Numbered from the stretch's first letter, positions 27,385 through 36,038 are shown. The stretch is DNA of 64,000 bases from a virus (IMGVR_UViG_3300009168_000006:1-64000); one strand, 5' to 3'. Notes: a model not told the origin generated them from the letters alone. Made by a program: numbers and translations.

Positions 27385-29564
27385 TGGCCACGAAGACGCT
27401 GGCCCCGGCGCACAGCCTGCTGGTCTACAAGCGGGGCCTCGCCCGGGTGCGGCCCTACCCCTTCCACGCCGTCATTGACGAGATGGGGGTCATCCTCGGG
27501 GCCACCTCCAAGAAGGGGGCGCCGGGCGTCCAGACCCAAAAGCCGGAGGACCAGGCCCAGGTCGCGCCCACCGACTTCGGGGAGAACGCCACCAACCCCG
27601 TCTTCGGGCGCACCCAGTCCTGGCGCACCTTCCACCTGGGGATGGGCCTCGCCGTCGAGGACGCCGACCCGACCAAGGCCGAGGGGCGCTACCGCTGGGC
27701 GGTGAACTACGACGCCTCCATCTCCTCGCGGATCGGGATGAAGGGGCCGGACATCCCCTTGATCACCCCGCCCGTGATCGACGACCACTGGGGCGTACCC
27801 AAGTTCTTCGACCTGAAGGGCAACCTCTACTGGATCAACGGGCGCTACCTGATGCGCCTGGACGACGACCAGAACGCCACGATGGTGGGCGATTTCGGGG
27901 CGAACCACGTCGGGGTGGACGTCAGCGTCTTCGCCAGCAACGGGCTGGGCGGGGCGATCTACGCCTACATCGCCGTGGTGGATACCACGGGACTGGTGGC
28001 TTCGCCGCCCCCGCTCGACCCGGAGGCCAAGCCGATCCCGCCCGGCCCGATCCCCATCTCCCCCTACGTGGACACCCTGCTGTGGCGTTTCGACGGCACC
28101 ACCCTGGTGCAGAACACCAGCCCGCTCCTGCTGGCCCGCAACGTGGTCGCCATCGGGCGCCAGTTCTACCGCGCGAACAACGTGAACCAGATCAGCGTGG
28201 TGGACGTGGACACCGACCCGTGGGTCTTCGACAACTGGGGTCCGGAGAACCAGTTCATCATCGGGGACAAGTCCAGCGCGATCATGGCCTTGATCGAGAC
28301 GGCGACCGGGGTGCTGCTGGTGCTCAAGACGGACGGGGTCTACTCCGTCCCGGCCGACCCGACCCAAGCCGAGAGCATCCGCTACTTCCCCTTCCTCAAG
28401 TTCGGCCGGTCGTACGACAACGGGGTGACCTGGGGCGTCTTCATGAACGACGTCTACGTCCGGTACGGGGAGAGCCTCTACCGGATCACCCCGGACATGA
28501 CCATCCAGGAGGTGGGGCCGAACCGGGCGGGCACCATCGACGGCCCGGTGCGCGGGCGCACCACGGCGTTCGCCGGGCACGGCAACTTCCACGGCTACAC
28601 GGGGATGTGGAACCCCGACTTCGACACCGCCTTCCTGATGAAGTACGGCGCCCACCAGACCAACGAGCGGGGGGAGCCGGAGCGGATCGAGGCGTGGCAC
28701 GGCTCCATCTCGGTGCCGTTCCCTGACGACCGGATCACCCAGTTGTACGTGTCCGGCCACCGCGCCCCCCAGGCGCACAACCGGATGTACATCGGCTTCC
28801 GCTCCGGGAGGGTGGGTTTCTTCGTCCTCCCCTGCGTGCCCGACCCGGCGGGCTGCGACGAGTACCACTTCTCCTCGCCCGCCGAGGAGAGTTACCTGGT
28901 CATGCCCAACTGGCACGGCGGGTTCCCCTCCAGCCCCAAGACCCTGCGCTACGCGGCCGTGGGCGGGGACAACCTGGCCACGGAGAACAACGTCACCCTG
29001 GACTACCGGCTCAACCCGGTGGCCCCGGCCACGCTGGGCGACCCGTGGACGACGCTGGCCGGGCGCTTCGACACCACCCCCATCGAGCGCATCGACTTCC
29101 CGGACGGGACGCAGTGCCTGATGGCCGCGTTCCGGATCGTGCTGCACAACAGCGTGGTCGAGGACTCCCCGCTGGCGACCAGCTTCTCCCTGCGCTGGCG
29201 CCTGATCTCGGACTTCACCCAGGTCTACTCGATGATCATCCTGGCCGAGGACGGGCTGATCTGCCGGGACGGGACGCCCCTGCGCCGGGGGGCGCTGCGA
29301 ATCCGGGAGCACGTCCGCGGCATCGTGGCGGACGGGCGCATCGTGCGCCTCATCCTGCCCGACGAGGACATCAAGCTGGTCTCCATCATCGGCTACGGGG
29401 AGGCCATCGGCTGGTACGAACGCCAGGAGCGGTGGGCCTCGGGGATCAAAATCCAGGTGGCCGAGGACAGTGCGGGCGGGGAGTACGGGAAGTACAAGCG
29501 CCTCAACGGGCGAAAGTACCGCGACCTGAACGGGCTGAAGTACCGGGAGTTGAACTCGCTATGA
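27384..29564 (+). CDS. Large beta-rich tail/stump protein (726 aa)
   Basis: Start ATG 27384 overlapping the upstream TGA. The sequence is almost wholly beta-like with repeated blades (NLYWINGRYLMRLDDDQNAT, FYRANNVNQISVVDVDTDPW, LLVLKTDGVYSVPADPTQ), suggesting a propeller, and ends with the reiterated KYKRLNGRKYRDLNGLKYRE. Size and position suit a tail-tube or nozzle protein of a short-tailed phage. That reading is an inference; no signature motif is recognised. Confidence 0.75.
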   Translation: MATKTLAPAHSLLVYKRGLARVRPYPFHAVIDEMGVILGATSKKGAPGVQTQKPEDQAQVAPTDFGENATNPVFGRTQSWRTFHLGMGLAVEDADPTKAEGRYRWAVNYDASISSRIGMKGPDIPLITPPVIDDHWGVPKFFDLKGNLYWINGRYLMRLDDDQNATMVGDFGANHVGVDVSVFASNGLGGAIYAYIAVVDTTGLVASPPPLDPEAKPIPPGPIPISPYVDTLLWRFDGTTLVQNTSPLLLARNVVAIGRQFYRANNVNQISVVDVDTDPWVFDNWGPENQFIIGDKSSAIMALIETATGVLLVLKTDGVYSVPADPTQAESIRYFPFLKFGRSYDNGVTWGVFMNDVYVRYGESLYRITPDMTIQEVGPNRAGTIDGPVRGRTTAFAGHGNFHGYTGMWNPDFDTAFLMKYGAHQTNERGEPERIEAWHGSISVPFPDDRITQLYVSGHRAPQAHNRMYIGFRSGRVGFFVLPCVPDPAGCDEYHFSSPAEESYLVMPNWHGGFPSSPKTLRYAAVGGDNLATENNVTLDYRLNPVAPATLGDPWTTLAGRFDTTPIERIDFPDGTQCLMAAFRIVLHNSVVEDSPLATSFSLRWRLISDFTQVYSMIILAEDGLICRDGTPLRRGALRIREHVRGIVADGRIVRLILPDEDIKLVSIIGYGEAIGWYERQERWASGIKIQVAEDSAGGEYGKYKRLNGRKYRDLNGLKYRELNSL

Positions 29565-30523
29565 CGACCCCCCTGCCGCCGTACCCCGGACCCACCAAGG
29601 AACTCTCCGTCAACTACACGGCGAACGGGCAGCCCTTCGCCATCGGGGACGAGGGCGAGGACGACCTGGACGAGCGCGACCTGTACCGCCTCTCCCGCGC
29701 CACCGAGGACCACAACCACGGCGTCGGGCGGGGCCTGCCGGTGAACCGCATCGGCACGACCACCACCCCCCAGGCGGCGGGCGACATCGGGGTGGAGGGG
29801 GACGACTTCACCTGGTGGGGCGACGTCAGCAACCAGGCGCTGGCCGCCGTCAACACCTCGACCGACCAGACGGTCAACGGGATCAAGCGGATCAACGCCC
29901 CGGTGCTGATCCCCCGCCAGGTCAGCACCCCGCCCGCCCCGGGCAGCGGGCTGGCCTACGTCTACCTCGGCCCGGGCGACCGGCTCTACCTGCGCGCGGG
30001 GACGAACCAGCCCACCCCCGTGGGCACGCCCACCCTCCTGGGCGCCGCCCTCGCCTGGCAGAACAACGACCCCCCGGCCGGGTACACCCCCAGCCAGTTG
30101 ACCCAGGTGCTCACCACCAGTGGGCCGCTGTGGGTGCAGGCGTTCCGCGCCGCCAACCTGGACGCCTGCACGCTGGCCACCGTCGCCCCGCCCGCCTACG
30201 GGGGCACCCCGATCACGGTCGTCGCGGACTGGCTGGCCATGATCGACACCCCCGGCAAGATCAACTTCACCCTGCTCTGCACCGTGGTCACCCCGGGGGG
30301 CGGGATCGGCTCGACGGCCCCCACGGCGCGCGCCTCGGTGACGGTGGACTTCCCGGGGCCGGGGGCCTACACCCGCACCACGCTGAACTGGGTCGCGGGG
30401 ATGCCCCAGCCGGGCGACCTCCTCCAGTTCACGTTCGCCCGCAACAAGGACACCGAGACGGCCGCCGGGACACCCTACCCGAACACGGTCAGCGTCATCA
30501 GCATCGACCTCACCTACGGCTGA
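29561..30523 (+). CDS. Tail/fibre-associated protein (320 aa)
   Basis: ATG overlaps the previous stop. It has an acidic N-terminal helix (DEGEDDLDERDLYRLSRATE), a HNHGVGRGLPV motif like fibre attachment regions, then beta sandwich sequence. Probably an accessory fibre or receptor-binding protein; no family assigned. Confidence 0.7.
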   Translation: MTTPLPPYPGPTKELSVNYTANGQPFAIGDEGEDDLDERDLYRLSRATEDHNHGVGRGLPVNRIGTTTTPQAAGDIGVEGDDFTWWGDVSNQALAAVNTSTDQTVNGIKRINAPVLIPRQVSTPPAPGSGLAYVYLGPGDRLYLRAGTNQPTPVGTPTLLGAALAWQNNDPPAGYTPSQLTQVLTTSGPLWVQAFRAANLDACTLATVAPPAYGGTPITVVADWLAMIDTPGKINFTLLCTVVTPGGGIGSTAPTARASVTVDFPGPGAYTRTTLNWVAGMPQPGDLLQFTFARNKDTETAAGTPYPNTVSVISIDLTYG

Positions 30524-30526
30524 GCC

Positions 30527-30550
30527 GTCTAGTCAGGTAGACAGGTAGAC
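30527..30550 (+). promoter_or_regulatory. Dispersed palindromic site, copy 9, plus adjacent half site
   Basis: GTCTAGTCAGGTAGAC (30527-30542) followed directly by another AGGTAGAC half. It fills the gap between the stop at 30523 and the start at 30561. Confidence 0.7.
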
Positions 30551-30560
30551 AGGACGCCAC

Positions 30561-33068
30561 ATGCCACTACCCGCCGGGCTGACTCCTTCCACGGGCGCGG
30601 ACGGCGACCTCACGGTCGCCGGTACCCAGCGCCTCACCGGGGACAAGAACTACCGCACGTTGACCGTCCCCAACGGGGCGGTGGCCCAGTTCGACTCCGA
30701 CGCCGTCATCGCCTCGAACACGCTGAACGTCCCGACCGGGGGGGTCGTGGAGTTCGTCCCGGCGGGCGGGGCGACCGGCACCGAGGGCGGGGCGGGCGGC
30801 GTCCCGGGCAACAAGAACGGCGGCGGGGGTGGGGGTGGGGGTGGCCACGGCGCCGCGGGGGCCAGCGGCGGGAACGGGACGGGCGGGACGGGTGGCGGGG
30901 GAGGAGGGACGCACGACGCGCTCTCCCCCCTCACCATCAACGCCCGACCGCCTGCCTCCGCTCGGGGGGCATCCGGGGGACCAGGCGGCGCGGGCAAAGA
31001 TAACACGCTGGACTACGGCGACGGGAGCGGCGGGGCCTGGTTGGGCGGGGGCACCATCCCCAACGGCGTCCGCCAGTACACCACCTTCATCGTCCGCAAC
31101 GGCGAGGTGGTGACGGTCAACACCCCGGCGTGGCTCAAGGCCAACGGGTACTTCGACATCCAACCCGGGGCCGTCATCCAGGTGACGGGCGGCGACCCGC
31201 ATGCAACCCCTTACAAGGGAGGGGTCGGCGCTCAGCCCGGGGCCGGGCCTGGTTCTGGCGGTGGTGGCGGGGGCCACAGCGCGAACGGAACCGCGGGCGG
31301 CGGGGCGCCCAACGTCAACGGCGGGGCGGGCGGTGTCCCCTTCGACAACCTCTCGGGGTGGGCGCAGAACGACTACAGCCCCGCTCAGGGGGGCGCAGCC
31401 GGTGGGACTGGGGGGCAGGGGATCGCCGCCGGGGTGTACGGGGGAGACGGCTCCAACGGGGCCGGGGTGGCCGGGTCGGGCTACGACTACACCAACGGCA
31501 CCTGGCAGTACACCACCCTGACCATTAACAACGGGGCCGTCTTCGGGGGCACCTCTCACATCTACGTGCAAGGCGACCTCACGATCAACGGCGACTTCAT
31601 CGGCAGTGGTCGGGGCCACGCGGGCGGGGTGCCGACCGCCGACAATGTTCCGGCGAGGACGCGGGGCGGCCCTGGACAGGGGCCTGGTGGCGGGCAGGGC
31701 GGGGAGAGCATCCAGGTCGCCGGGGGGTCTGGTGGGCAGGCTGCCGGTGGTGGTGGCGGTGGGCACGGCGGAACCGGGGGCGCGGGCGTCACGGTCACCC
31801 CGGGCGGTACGCCGTACTACGGCGGGGCCGGGGGCGCCGCCTACGACGCCGCCAGCACCTCCTCGCCACAGCCCGGCTCCGGTGGCGGGGCAGGGGGCGC
31901 GAACAACAACCCCGGCACTCGGAACGTGGGCGGGGCCGGTGGCCCTGGTGGAGCGTCGATCTACTTCCACGTCGGGGGCCGTGTCCTCGGCAACGGGCGG
32001 GTCTTCGCGGACGGCGGGGACGGGGCGCACGGGGTCAAGGGCGCGGGTCTAGGATCGGGCGCCGGGGGTGGTGGGGCGGGCGGCTTCATCCGGTGGGAGG
32101 CCACCGTGATGCAGTGCAGCATCGCCTGCTACGCCCGGGGCGGGCGCGGCGGCGACAGCGCCCCGCCGCCCAACGACTGGGCGCCGTCGCAGTCCTCCGG
32201 TGGCCCGGGGGGCGGGGGCGCGGGCGGGATCATCTACGTCTACTACGGACAGAACGCGGGCTTCCTCAGCGTGGCCGACACCTCCCCCGGCGGGGGCGGG
32301 ATCACCGGCCAGGGCAACCCGATGGGGAACGGCACTCCCGGCAACGGCGGGCAGTGGTCGTACGCCCAGACCGCCCTCACCGCGGTCGCTGGCGGGGCGG
32401 CTGGTCTCGGGGGCGGGGTGCTCAAGCTGACGGCGCCCATCGTCCAGAACAACGGAACCGTGCGAGCGCGTGGTGGCGACGGAGGTCCGGGTGGCACCAA
32501 TGGCAGCGTCGGCGGCGGCGGCGGAGGTGCGGGTGCTGGTGGCGCGGCCTGGCGTCAGGCCGAGGGCAATCAGGGAGGTGGCGCCTGGGACGTGGCGGCT
32601 GGGGCCGCCGGGGGCGGTGGCACCGGGGCCGGGCCGGGCGGCGCCGCGGCCGCGGGCCGCACTCGGAACGACGTGCTGCCCCTACAGACGACGGGTGGGG
32701 GCGCCGCTGGCCTTGGCGGCGCTGCTGGCAAACTCGTTTTCGGGCAGGCCCAGGTCAACGGCACCGTCCGCTGGAACGGGGCCGCCGGGCAGGCCGGGGC
32801 AACCGGCGCCGGGGGACGGGGCACGGGCGGCGGTGGAGGTGGTTCGGGCGGTGGCGGTTGGCTCGCAGGCGGATCGCTGGGCGGCGCTGGCGCGTTGCAG
32901 GCCCTTGGTGCTGGTGGCGGCGCCGCGGGCGGCCTCGCCGGGGCCGGGGGCACCGGGGGCCTCGGGCGGCTCCGCTTCGACGTCACCGCCGACGCCTTCA
33001 CCGGGGCCAGGCAGGGCGTCGTGACGACCAAGGCGGCACCAGCGGGCGTCGTCCCGATGCTGGTCTAG
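30561..33068 (+). CDS. Very glycine-rich virion protein, likely adhesin
   Basis: 835 aa. The first 75 residues are beta-like (TVAGTQRLTGDKNYRTLTVP). After that the protein is dominated by glycine, with many runs such as NGGGGGGGGGHGAAGASGGN separated by beta insertions (WQYTTLTINNGAVFGGTSH, GDLTINGDF). Glycine-rich repeats of this kind form polyglycine-II bundles in receptor-binding tips of some phages, so a host-recognition role is likely. The stop TAG lies within the site at 33063. The repeats could also be recombination-prone. Confidence 0.8.
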   Translation: MPLPAGLTPSTGADGDLTVAGTQRLTGDKNYRTLTVPNGAVAQFDSDAVIASNTLNVPTGGVVEFVPAGGATGTEGGAGGVPGNKNGGGGGGGGGHGAAGASGGNGTGGTGGGGGGTHDALSPLTINARPPASARGASGGPGGAGKDNTLDYGDGSGGAWLGGGTIPNGVRQYTTFIVRNGEVVTVNTPAWLKANGYFDIQPGAVIQVTGGDPHATPYKGGVGAQPGAGPGSGGGGGGHSANGTAGGGAPNVNGGAGGVPFDNLSGWAQNDYSPAQGGAAGGTGGQGIAAGVYGGDGSNGAGVAGSGYDYTNGTWQYTTLTINNGAVFGGTSHIYVQGDLTINGDFIGSGRGHAGGVPTADNVPARTRGGPGQGPGGGQGGESIQVAGGSGGQAAGGGGGGHGGTGGAGVTVTPGGTPYYGGAGGAAYDAASTSSPQPGSGGGAGGANNNPGTRNVGGAGGPGGASIYFHVGGRVLGNGRVFADGGDGAHGVKGAGLGSGAGGGGAGGFIRWEATVMQCSIACYARGGRGGDSAPPPNDWAPSQSSGGPGGGGAGGIIYVYYGQNAGFLSVADTSPGGGGITGQGNPMGNGTPGNGGQWSYAQTALTAVAGGAAGLGGGVLKLTAPIVQNNGTVRARGGDGGPGGTNGSVGGGGGGAGAGGAAWRQAEGNQGGGAWDVAAGAAGGGGTGAGPGGAAAAGRTRNDVLPLQTTGGGAAGLGGAAGKLVFGQAQVNGTVRWNGAAGQAGATGAGGRGTGGGGGGSGGGGWLAGGSLGGAGALQALGAGGGAAGGLAGAGGTGGLGRLRFDVTADAFTGARQGVVTTKAAPAGVVPMLV

Positions 33069-33078
33069 CCGGATAGAC
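33063..33078 (+). promoter_or_regulatory. Dispersed palindromic site, copy 10
   Basis: GTCTAGCCGGATAGAC, identical to copy 5. It contains the upstream stop and ends directly before the endolysin ATG (33079). Confidence 0.7.
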
Positions 33079-34005
33079 ATGAACCGACAAGAGCACCACC
33101 ACGCGCCCGTCCCGGGCGAACCGCAGCCGCTCAGCGGGCGGCGGCCCGTGGGCCGCCGCCGCAGCCAGAAGGGCGGGGGCGCCGGGTTCGTCACCGTCAA
33201 CAACCGCCTCTTCGCCCCGCTCCAAGGACTGGCCGCGAACAACATCTTGCAGGGCGGGTACGGCTGGCTGGATAAGACGGATGGGGGGATGACGTACCAC
33301 CCCGGCCTGGACTTGAACTCGGGAGGCTCCTGCAATGCGGACGAGGGGGCGGGCGTCGTGGCGCCGCTGGCGGGGATCGTCCGCGCCGTCTTCTACTGGA
33401 ACGGCACCAGCATGGGGGAGGGCACCCACGCCTGGGTCGAACTCGACGACCCCTGCCTCCCCGGTGCTACCTGGTGGCACACCGACCACCTCCTGGACGT
33501 CTCGGTGGGCGTGGGGCAGCGCCTGGTTCCCGGTCAACCCATCGGCCTCTGCGGCCGGACGGGTGGGTGGGACTGCGCCCACGCCCACACCGAACTCCTG
33601 ACCGGCCCGCCCGCGCAGGGCTACTGGCAGTGGCCGTACGGTTGGTCACGTGCCCAGGTCGAGGCGGCGTACTGGAGCCCGCGCACCTGGTGGGACGCGG
33701 CGACCGCGCTCGTCCTGGCCGAGGGCAACCAACCCATCCCCCCGGAGGTGGTCAAGGCGATGAGCGACTGGGAGTTGACCAACTACGTCCTGAAGCAGCT
33801 TTACGACTGGGCGGGGATCGCCTTCAACCCGGAGGGCGGGATGGCGAAGACCTGGGTGGCCGCCATGCGGGCGGGCCACTACCCGGGGCGCCCCCGGACG
33901 GACGACCGGCGCTACGGAGAGGGCGAGGGGGACGGGTGGTGGGCCGAGTTCGAGAGCGGCCTGCTGATCTACAAGCGGGACGGCACCATGTCCTGGACGG
34001 GATGA
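33079..34005 (+). CDS. M23-family endolysin (peptidoglycan endopeptidase)
   Basis: 308 aa. The N-terminal 35 residues are basic and flexible. The M23 domain spans about 40-185 with HPGLDL (His74, Asp78), WWHTDHL and the HAH pair (His168, His170), i.e. all zinc ligands expected for a LytM-type metallopeptidase that cuts peptide cross-links. A C-terminal region (about 190-308) with RAQVEAAYWSPRTWWDA may bind the cell wall. It heads a chain of membrane-protein genes joined by ATGA overlaps, as in a lysis cassette. No signal peptide, so it would rely on a holin. Confidence 0.88.
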   Translation: MNRQEHHHAPVPGEPQPLSGRRPVGRRRSQKGGGAGFVTVNNRLFAPLQGLAANNILQGGYGWLDKTDGGMTYHPGLDLNSGGSCNADEGAGVVAPLAGIVRAVFYWNGTSMGEGTHAWVELDDPCLPGATWWHTDHLLDVSVGVGQRLVPGQPIGLCGRTGGWDCAHAHTELLTGPPAQGYWQWPYGWSRAQVEAAYWSPRTWWDAATALVLAEGNQPIPPEVVKAMSDWELTNYVLKQLYDWAGIAFNPEGGMAKTWVAAMRAGHYPGRPRTDDRRYGEGEGDGWWAEFESGLLIYKRDGTMSWTG

Positions 34006-34217
34006 ACCCGAAGGTCAGGCTCTACCTGGCGTGGGCGCTGCTGGTGGGAAGCCTGATCCTCTGGCCGATCAGCATCTTCACCTTCGCCAAGTCGGAGCCT
34101 CCGGTGGTGCTGAGCCTGTCCTGGTTCGCCATCGCCCTCACCGCGTGGGACGTGGTGAGTACGGCGTCGGTGCGAGTCAAGCAGGAAGAGGAAGGGGACG
34201 AGGGGGGAGACGAATGA
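34002..34217 (+). CDS. Small membrane protein, holin candidate (71 aa)
   Basis: ATG overlaps the endolysin stop (ATGA). Two membrane helices (LYLAWALLVGSLILWPISIF and LSLSWFAIALTAWDVV) and an acidic tail EEEGDEGGDE. Place and topology suit a class II-like holin. Confidence 0.7.
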   Translation: MNPKVRLYLAWALLVGSLILWPISIFTFAKSEPPVVLSLSWFAIALTAWDVVSTASVRVKQEEEGDEGGDE

Positions 34218-34375
34218 GCATCTTCGTGGTGATCTGCTTCGCCGTGGCCGCCGTGCTCGCCGCCATCGCGGCGGCGTACCACCCGCCCGCCCCGCCCCGC
34301 TACAACCTACTGGCGGGGGCCGTGTTCTTCATGGCCCTGGCGTTCACCATCGAGCGCATCGCCCTCCCCGGATGA
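34214..34375 (+). CDS. Small membrane protein (53 aa)
   Basis: ATGA overlap with the upstream gene. Two hydrophobic segments (FVVICFAVAAVLAAIAAAY and LLAGAVFFMALAFTIERIAL). Part of the lysis-type cassette; could be holin or antiholin. Confidence 0.65.
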   Translation: MSIFVVICFAVAAVLAAIAAAYHPPAPPRYNLLAGAVFFMALAFTIERIALPG

Positions 34376-34509
34376 AGAGGCCAGCCGAAGACGCCTTGTG
34401 GTTCGTGATCGGCTACGCGGCCTGGGTCGTCGTCATCTCCTCGCTCTGGTGGCTGGGCTGCTGGCTCTGGGATCGCCTGCCCCGGTGGCGGCGCAACCAG
34501 TCCGGGTGA
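34372..34509 (+). CDS. Small Trp-rich membrane protein (45 aa)
   Basis: Again an ATGA overlap. One long hydrophobic stretch (ALWFVIGYAAWVVVISSLWW) and a basic end (RWRRNQSG). The signal peptide of the 433-codon frame (34398 start) is encoded in another frame of the same DNA. Confidence 0.55.
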   Translation: MKRPAEDALWFVIGYAAWVVVISSLWWLGCWLWDRLPRWRRNQSG

Positions 34510-35699
34510 CCGTCTGCCACGCCGCGGGCGGGCGCTACACACCGTTGTCGCTGCCCCCGTCCGCGGCCGATGCACACCGCGCACACCCGCTCGACCTGTT
34601 CGATCCGCCCGGCGGGGAGTGCCCTACACTGGTGGCGACATGGACACCAACCCCGACCAACAGCCCGACCCCCAGCCCAGGTCCGACGCCGAGCGCGCCG
34701 CCTACGCCGAGCGCCTCGTCCTCGACACCGTCGCCCGGCTCAACGCCCAGCGAAACCCCGACCCCCCCGCCTTCGACCTCTCCGACCGGGTCACCAACCT
34801 CGTCGTCCACGCCGGGGACCACCTCTACTACTCCCGCCACGACAACGGCGCCGTCGAGTACCGCCTCATCGACCAGGACGGCTGCCACTACGCTACCTTC
34901 CACGGCCACGGCGACCCCGCCAGCCCCGGCGAGTTCGTCATCGACGCCATCGCCTACCACCCCTCCCCAGACGGGGGGCGGCGGGTGCTGCCCGTTCGTC
35001 CCGAGCCGGACGCCCAGTCCGTCCCCGTCCCCCTCACCCTCAGCGCCTCCGTCCCCAATGCCGTCCACCAGTCCGGCACCCCCTACCACCTCTCCCTCAC
35101 CCACGCCCACCAGCACGGCCACGTCGGAGTCGGGGGCGACCGCTACACCCACGACCACCCCCACCCCCACGCCGGGGACGAGTTCTACCGAGCCGGAACT
35201 TTCGGCCACGCCAGCGACCCCCACACCCACGGCCACTGAGGCCGACGGTGATTCCGCTCCCGATCTGGCTGCGGATCAAACGCCAGCACCAACCCCATCG
35301 ACCCCCGCTTCGACCGATGCCGGACTACCAGATCGAGTCGCACCTGAGGCACGACTACCCGCGCCACCTCCCGTGGTGGTTACGGTGGTTGTCCTGGTTC
35401 CGGTGGAGGTGACCCGTGTGGTGGTGGAGGCGGCAGTACGTCCGCCTGCTGTGGTGGATGTACCGGCGCCCGATCACGGGCAACCCGGCCCTGAACGAAG
35501 TCCTGACCCTGCGACTCCTACTCCTGGCCCTGTCCGTGATTGTGCTTGTGGAGACGCTGCTGCTGCTGGTGTCTCCCTGCGTGCCGCTCATGATCGGGTA
35601 GCGTGGCTGAGCACCACGCTCAAAGCGACGATCCTGGGGGCGGCGGCGGTGGTGGGGGTGCTCCTCGGTATCCTCCGAGCGGCGACCGGACCGCGCTGA
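34398..35699 (+). CDS. Secreted/anchored mucin-like protein in an overlapping frame (433 codons)
   Basis: GTG start. Residues 1-33 form a signal peptide (LLALVAGLLALGS core, then PVAAQ). Residues 36-75 match a known extracellular pattern: VTVCHAAG, HRAHPLDLFD, CP. About 80-290 is Thr/Pro/Ser-rich, and residues 405-425 form a membrane helix (GAAAVVGVLLGILRAATG). A spanin-like or surface-anchored protein is possible. Caution: the low-complexity part lies opposite a gene whose third codon positions are almost all C, which by itself forces NCN (Ser/Pro/Thr/Ala) codons here. No ribosome-binding site is seen. The signal peptide, Cys/His domain and final helix lie partly outside that shadow and argue that the frame is real. 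Confidence 0.45.
   Translation: MVRDRLRGLGRRHLLALVAGLLALGSPAPVAAQPVRVTVCHAAGGRYTPLSLPPSAADAHRAHPLDLFDPPGGECPTLVATWTPTPTNSPTPSPGPTPSAPPTPSASSSTPSPGSTPSETPTPPPSTSPTGSPTSSSTPGTTSTTPATTTAPSSTASSTRTAATTLPSTATATPPAPASSSSTPSPTTPPQTGGGGCCPFVPSRTPSPSPSPSPSAPPSPMPSTSPAPPTTSPSPTPTSTATSESGATATPTTTPTPTPGTSSTEPELSATPATPTPTATEADGDSAPDLAADQTPAPTPSTPASTDAGLPDRVAPEARLPAPPPVVVTVVVLVPVEVTRVVVEAAVRPPAVVDVPAPDHGQPGPERSPDPATPTPGPVRDCACGDAAAAGVSLRAAHDRVAWLSTTLKATILGAAAVVGVLLGILRAATGPR
34640..35239 (+). CDS. His-rich hypothetical protein overlapping the 433-codon frame (199 aa)
   Basis: ATG 34640, weak GGTGG upstream. It looks like a normal folded protein: a helix SDAERAAYAERLVLDTVARL, then beta segments (HLYYSRHDNGAVEYRLIDQD), and a His-rich end (THAHQHGHVG, THDHPHPHAG). 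Third positions are nearly all C, as in well-expressed genes nearby. Which of the two overlapping frames is selected, or both, cannot be decided from one sequence. Confidence 0.5.
   Translation: MDTNPDQQPDPQPRSDAERAAYAERLVLDTVARLNAQRNPDPPAFDLSDRVTNLVVHAGDHLYYSRHDNGAVEYRLIDQDGCHYATFHGHGDPASPGEFVIDAIAYHPSPDGGRRVLPVRPEPDAQSVPVPLTLSASVPNAVHQSGTPYHLSLTHAHQHGHVGVGGDRYTHDHPHPHAGDEFYRAGTFGHASDPHTHGH
35248..35412 (+). CDS. Small Trp/His/Arg-rich protein (54 aa)
   Basis: GTG start after GGCCGACG. VIPLPIWLRIKRQHQPH at the start and LPWWLRWLSWFRWR at the end, an amphipathic membrane-interacting tail. The end contains the GGAGGTGA used by the next gene. Function unknown. Confidence 0.45.
   Translation: MIPLPIWLRIKRQHQPHRPPLRPMPDYQIESHLRHDYPRHLPWWLRWLSWFRWR
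35416..35601 (+). CDS. Small membrane protein (61 aa)
   Basis: GTG start with a very good GGAGGTGA five to six bases upstream. Basic Trp-rich N-terminus (WWWRRQYVRLLWWMYRRP), then one membrane helix LLLLALSVIVLVETLLLLV. Overlaps the 433-codon frame. Confidence 0.6.
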   Translation: MWWWRRQYVRLLWWMYRRPITGNPALNEVLTLRLLLLALSVIVLVETLLLLVSPCVPLMIG

Positions 35700-35908
35700 T
35701 CGTCTTCCTGGTGCGGGAGGCGGTGGCGGTCGGCTTCGTCCTGATCTGGCTGGCGCTGCTGCTGGCGGACGTGGTGACCGAGAACTACCGCGTCCCCTTC
35801 TGGCTGAACACCGTGGGGATCGGCGTGCTGGCGTATGCGCTGGGACTCAACGCCGCCGACCTCGCGTCGTACCGGTCGTCCCTGCGCGCCAAGCGGCCGC
35901 CGGGGTAG
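35603..35908 (+). CDS. Two-helix membrane protein (up to 101 aa)
   Basis: The convincing part begins after 35690: ALIVFLVREAVAVGFVLIWL and FWLNTVGIGVLAYALGLNAA, two membrane helices, ending in SLRAKRPPG. The first 25 residues from GTG 35603 contain a glycine run that is out of frame with the membrane helix of the 433-codon gene, so the true start may be an internal GTG near 35711. Holin-like. Confidence 0.55.
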   Translation: MAEHHAQSDDPGGGGGGGGAPRYPPSGDRTALIVFLVREAVAVGFVLIWLALLLADVVTENYRVPFWLNTVGIGVLAYALGLNAADLASYRSSLRAKRPPG

Positions 35909-35930
35909 TCGGGGGAGTACCCTACCCCCC

Positions 35931-36026
35931 GTGTGGGCCGAGGTGGGGCGGTGGCTGCGGCTCCTGTTCTGGATGCTGGTGGCCGTGTTCCTGATCTGGT
36001 TGGTGCTGACCGTGGGTCGGCCGTAG
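35931..36026 (+). CDS. Small single-helix membrane protein (31 aa)
   Basis: GTG start after GGGGGAGTAC. VWAEVGRWLRLLFWMLVAVF followed by LIWLVLTVGRP: one membrane helix with an amphipathic start. Stop is 12 nt before the next gene. Confidence 0.5.
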   Translation: MWAEVGRWLRLLFWMLVAVFLIWLVLTVGRP

Positions 36027-36038
36027 AAGGAGTGAACG

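Noticed and set aside
16859-33068. Tape-measure protein and tail-tube genes
   Set aside because: No long coiled-coil tape measure between capsid and fibres; the large helical proteins precede the capsid as in short-tailed phages.
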